Of a stretch of 64,000 nt of DNA, positions 62,471 to 64,000 are shown in pieces. Within the stretch, counting starts at the first letter, position 1. Each line of letters begins with the position of its first letter. The position numbers and the translations under genes are program-made. Source of the DNA: Micropruina glycogenica (GTDB taxonomy: Bacteria > Actinomycetota > Actinomycetes > Propionibacteriales > Propionibacteriaceae); assembly GCF_900289045.1 (NCBI RefSeq), contig NZ_LT985188.1, forward strand, positions 2,604,001 through 2,668,000, in the 5' to 3' direction. The notes under the pieces were generated by a model, which saw only the letters and a list, made by a program, of their open reading frames with translations, was not told the origin of the DNA and ran no database searches.

Positions 62471-64000
62471 TCACCCCTTGAACGTGCGCAGCCGCAGGCT
62501 GTTCAGCACCACGAACACCGAACTGAACGCCATCGCCGCGCCCGCGATCATCGGGTTGAGGTAGCCCGACGCGGCCAGCGGAATCGCCGCCACGTTGTAG
62601 GCGAAGGCCCAGAACAGGTTGGTCTTGATGGTGGCCAGCGTGGCCCTTGACAGCCTGATCGCGGTGGCCGCCAAGCGCAGATCGCCGCGCATCAACGTCA
62701 AGTCGGACGCCGCGATCGCCGCGTCGGTGCCGGTGCCCATCGCGATGCCCAGATCGGCCTGGGCCAGGGCCGCCGAGTCGTTGACGCCGTCGCCCACCAT
62801 AGCCACCTGGGTGCCGTCGGCCTGCAGCCGGCGGATCTCGGCCAGCTTGTCGGCCGGCAGCACGTCGGCGATCACGGTGTCGATGCCGACCTGTTCGGCC
62901 ACGGTTTCGGCCACCGCCACGCTGTCGCCGGTGAGCAGCACCGGGGTGAGGTGCAGCGACTTGAGTTGCGCCACCGCTTCGGCCGAGGTGGGTTTCACGG
63001 TGTCGGCCACGGCGATCATGCCGGCCAGTGCGCCGTCCACGGCCACCAGAACGGCGGTGTGACCCTTGGCCTGCGCGGCCTCGAACGCGGCCGTCACGGC
63101 GGCCTCGGGGGCCGCCTCGGCAACCAATGCCGGCGTGCCGACCAACACCTGGCGGCCGTTGACCTGAGCCCTGATGCCGCGCCCGGGCAGGTTGGTGAAC
63201 TCGGTCACGGTGGCACCAGGGACGGCTCGCTCGGCGATGGCTCGGGCGATCGGGTGCTCCGAGGCCGACTCGGCGGCGCCCGCCAGGCCCAGCCAGTCGC
63301 CGTCCGGCCCGAAGGTGTCGACCACGGCCATCTCGCCGCTGGTGACGGTGCCGGTCTTGTCGAGCACGATGGCGCCGATCGAGCGGGTGCGTTCGAGAAC
63401 CTCGGGGCCTTTGATGACGATGCCCAGTTGGGCGCCGCGACCGGTGCCCACCAGCAGCGCGGTGGGGGTGGCCAGGCCGAGCGCGCAGGGGCAGGCGATG
63501 ATCAGCACCGCCACGGCCGCGGACGACGCGAACGCCAGCCCGGCCCCCGCCAGCAGCCAGCCCGCCCAGGTGAGCACGGCCAAGCCGATCACGATGGGCA
63601 CGAACACCGCGCTGATTCGGTCGGCGAGCCGCTGCACGTTCGCCTTGCCGGTCTGAGCCTGTTCGACGAGTCGCGCGATGTGCGCCAGTTGGGTGTCGGC
63701 CCCGACTCGGGTGGCCTTGACCACGAGGCGTCCGTTGGCGTTGACCGTGGCGCCGATCACGGCGTCGCCTGGGCCGACGTCGACCGGCACCGACTCGCCG
63801 GTGACCATGGACGCGTCCACCGCCGAGTCGCCGTCGACCACCTCACCGTCGGTGGCGATCTTCTCGCCCGGACGCACCACGAACTCGTCCCCGGGCTTGA
63901 GAAAGTCGACCGGCACCCGGGTCTCGACGCCGCCGCGCAGCAGGGTGGCCTCGGTGGCGCCCAATTGCAACAGCGCTCGGACGGCTTCGCCCGCCTTGGC
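62471..64000 (-). CDS. Heavy-metal (Cu-type) P1B ATPase, C-terminal part
   Basis: The gene enters from beyond the right edge; about 510 codons are visible. They cover part of the actuator domain ([10 protein letters not shown]), the metal-transport helix with [10 protein letters not shown], the phosphorylation motif DKTGT, the HP motif ([11 protein letters not shown]), the nucleotide-binding domain, GDGVND and two C-terminal helices. CPC together with the late-helix residues [36 protein letters not shown] indicates a Cu+ exporter (CopA-like). The N-terminal metal-binding domain is outside the window. The stop at 62471-62473 is next to the inverted repeat pair. Confidence 0.93.
   Translation of the reverse strand, partial: AKAGEAVRALLQLGATEATLLRGGVETRVPVDFLKPGDEFVVRPGEKIATDGEVVDGDSAVDASMVTGESVPVDVGPGDAVIGATVNANGRLVVKATRVGADTQLAHIARLVEQAQTGKANVQRLADRISAVFVPIVIGLAVLTWAGWLLAGAGLAFASSAAVAVLIIACPCALGLATPTALLVGTGRGAQLGIVIKGPEVLERTRSIGAIVLDKTGTVTSGEMAVVDTFGPDGDWLGLAGAAESASEHPIARAIAERAVPGATVTEFTNLPGRGIRAQVNGRQVLVGTPALVAEAAPEAAVTAAFEAAQAKGHTAVLVAVDGALAGMIAVADTVKPTSAEAVAQLKSLHLTPVLLTGDSVAVAETVAEQVGIDTVIADVLPADKLAEIRRLQADGTQVAMVGDGVNDSAALAQADLGIAMGTGTDAAIAASDLTLMRGDLRLAATAIRLSRATLATIKTNLFWAFAYNVAAIPLAASGYLNPMIAGAAMAFSSVFVVLNSLRLRTFKG

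Overview
The window is GC-rich, densely coded and reads as one stretch of chromosome from a high-GC Gram-positive bacterium (Actinomycetota). The strongest marker is the cell-envelope signalling locus fhaA-fhaB-pstP-rodA-pbpA-pknB, followed by trpG, a DUF881 gene and crgA. A Nar nitrate reductase, cytochrome bd oxidase and a NifJ-type pyruvate:ferredoxin oxidoreductase together suggest a facultative anaerobe, possibly of the Propionibacteriaceae or a relative; that placement is inference. I found no integrase, transposase, phage gene or CRISPR array.

Layout. 1-7.0 kb (minus): narG-H-J-I with the start of a narK-like transporter. 7.2-9.5 kb: an Fe-S-type HTH regulator, a broken VOC gene, and an hsp20 operon divergent from a MerR regulator. 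9.5-13.5 kb: three overlapping genes (SbnA-like enzyme, FAD/NAD protein, Y4yA-type decarboxylase-like enzyme) that look like a small unassigned biosynthetic cluster. 13.6-14.9 kb: a decayed PEP-synthase-like gene and tRNA-Leu(CAG). 15.2-24.6 kb: the division and Ser/Thr kinase locus. 24.7-27.7 kb: a lipoprotein beta-propeller with a polytopic membrane partner. 27.8-32.1 kb: lysS, an ABC-F ATPase and a phosphopantetheinyl transferase. 32.2-36.4 kb: a TetR gene and a heterodimeric ABC exporter. 36.5-44.7 kb: a PH-like membrane protein, a NUDIX-kinase fusion, a luciferase-like monooxygenase, an oxidoreductase/PQ-loop/NmrA operon and a large LuxR-type ATPase regulator. 44.8-53.9 kb: a BlaI repressor, cydAB, cydD, an opposed membrane protein, cydC, a zinc peptidase and a DUF6457 gene. 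54.1-60.6 kb: a GltD-like ferredoxin/NADPH oxidoreductase, nifJ and a DHOD-like protein. 61.0-64.0 kb: a GT4 glycosyltransferase and the 3' part of a Cu-type P-ATPase.

How the genes fit together. Nar, cytochrome bd (with its CydDC exporter) and pyruvate:ferredoxin oxidoreductase with a putative NAD(P)H oxidoreductase form a low-oxygen energy module spread over three operons. The kinase locus pairs one PASTA kinase and one PP2C phosphatase with two FHA proteins and peptidoglycan synthases; the tails of RodA, PstP and PknB carry a recurrent Thr-x-x-aliphatic motif that fits FHA recognition.

Three families of short palindromic repeats are scattered through the window. One of them (about 26 bp, GTCATCCCGG/CCGGGATGAC type) lies inside coding sequence in narJ and nifJ and forms the end of the phosphopantetheinyl transferase. 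A second, with the core GGGACGGTTCC, occurs as tandem arrays and inverted pairs and supplies the stop codon of the DUF6457 gene.
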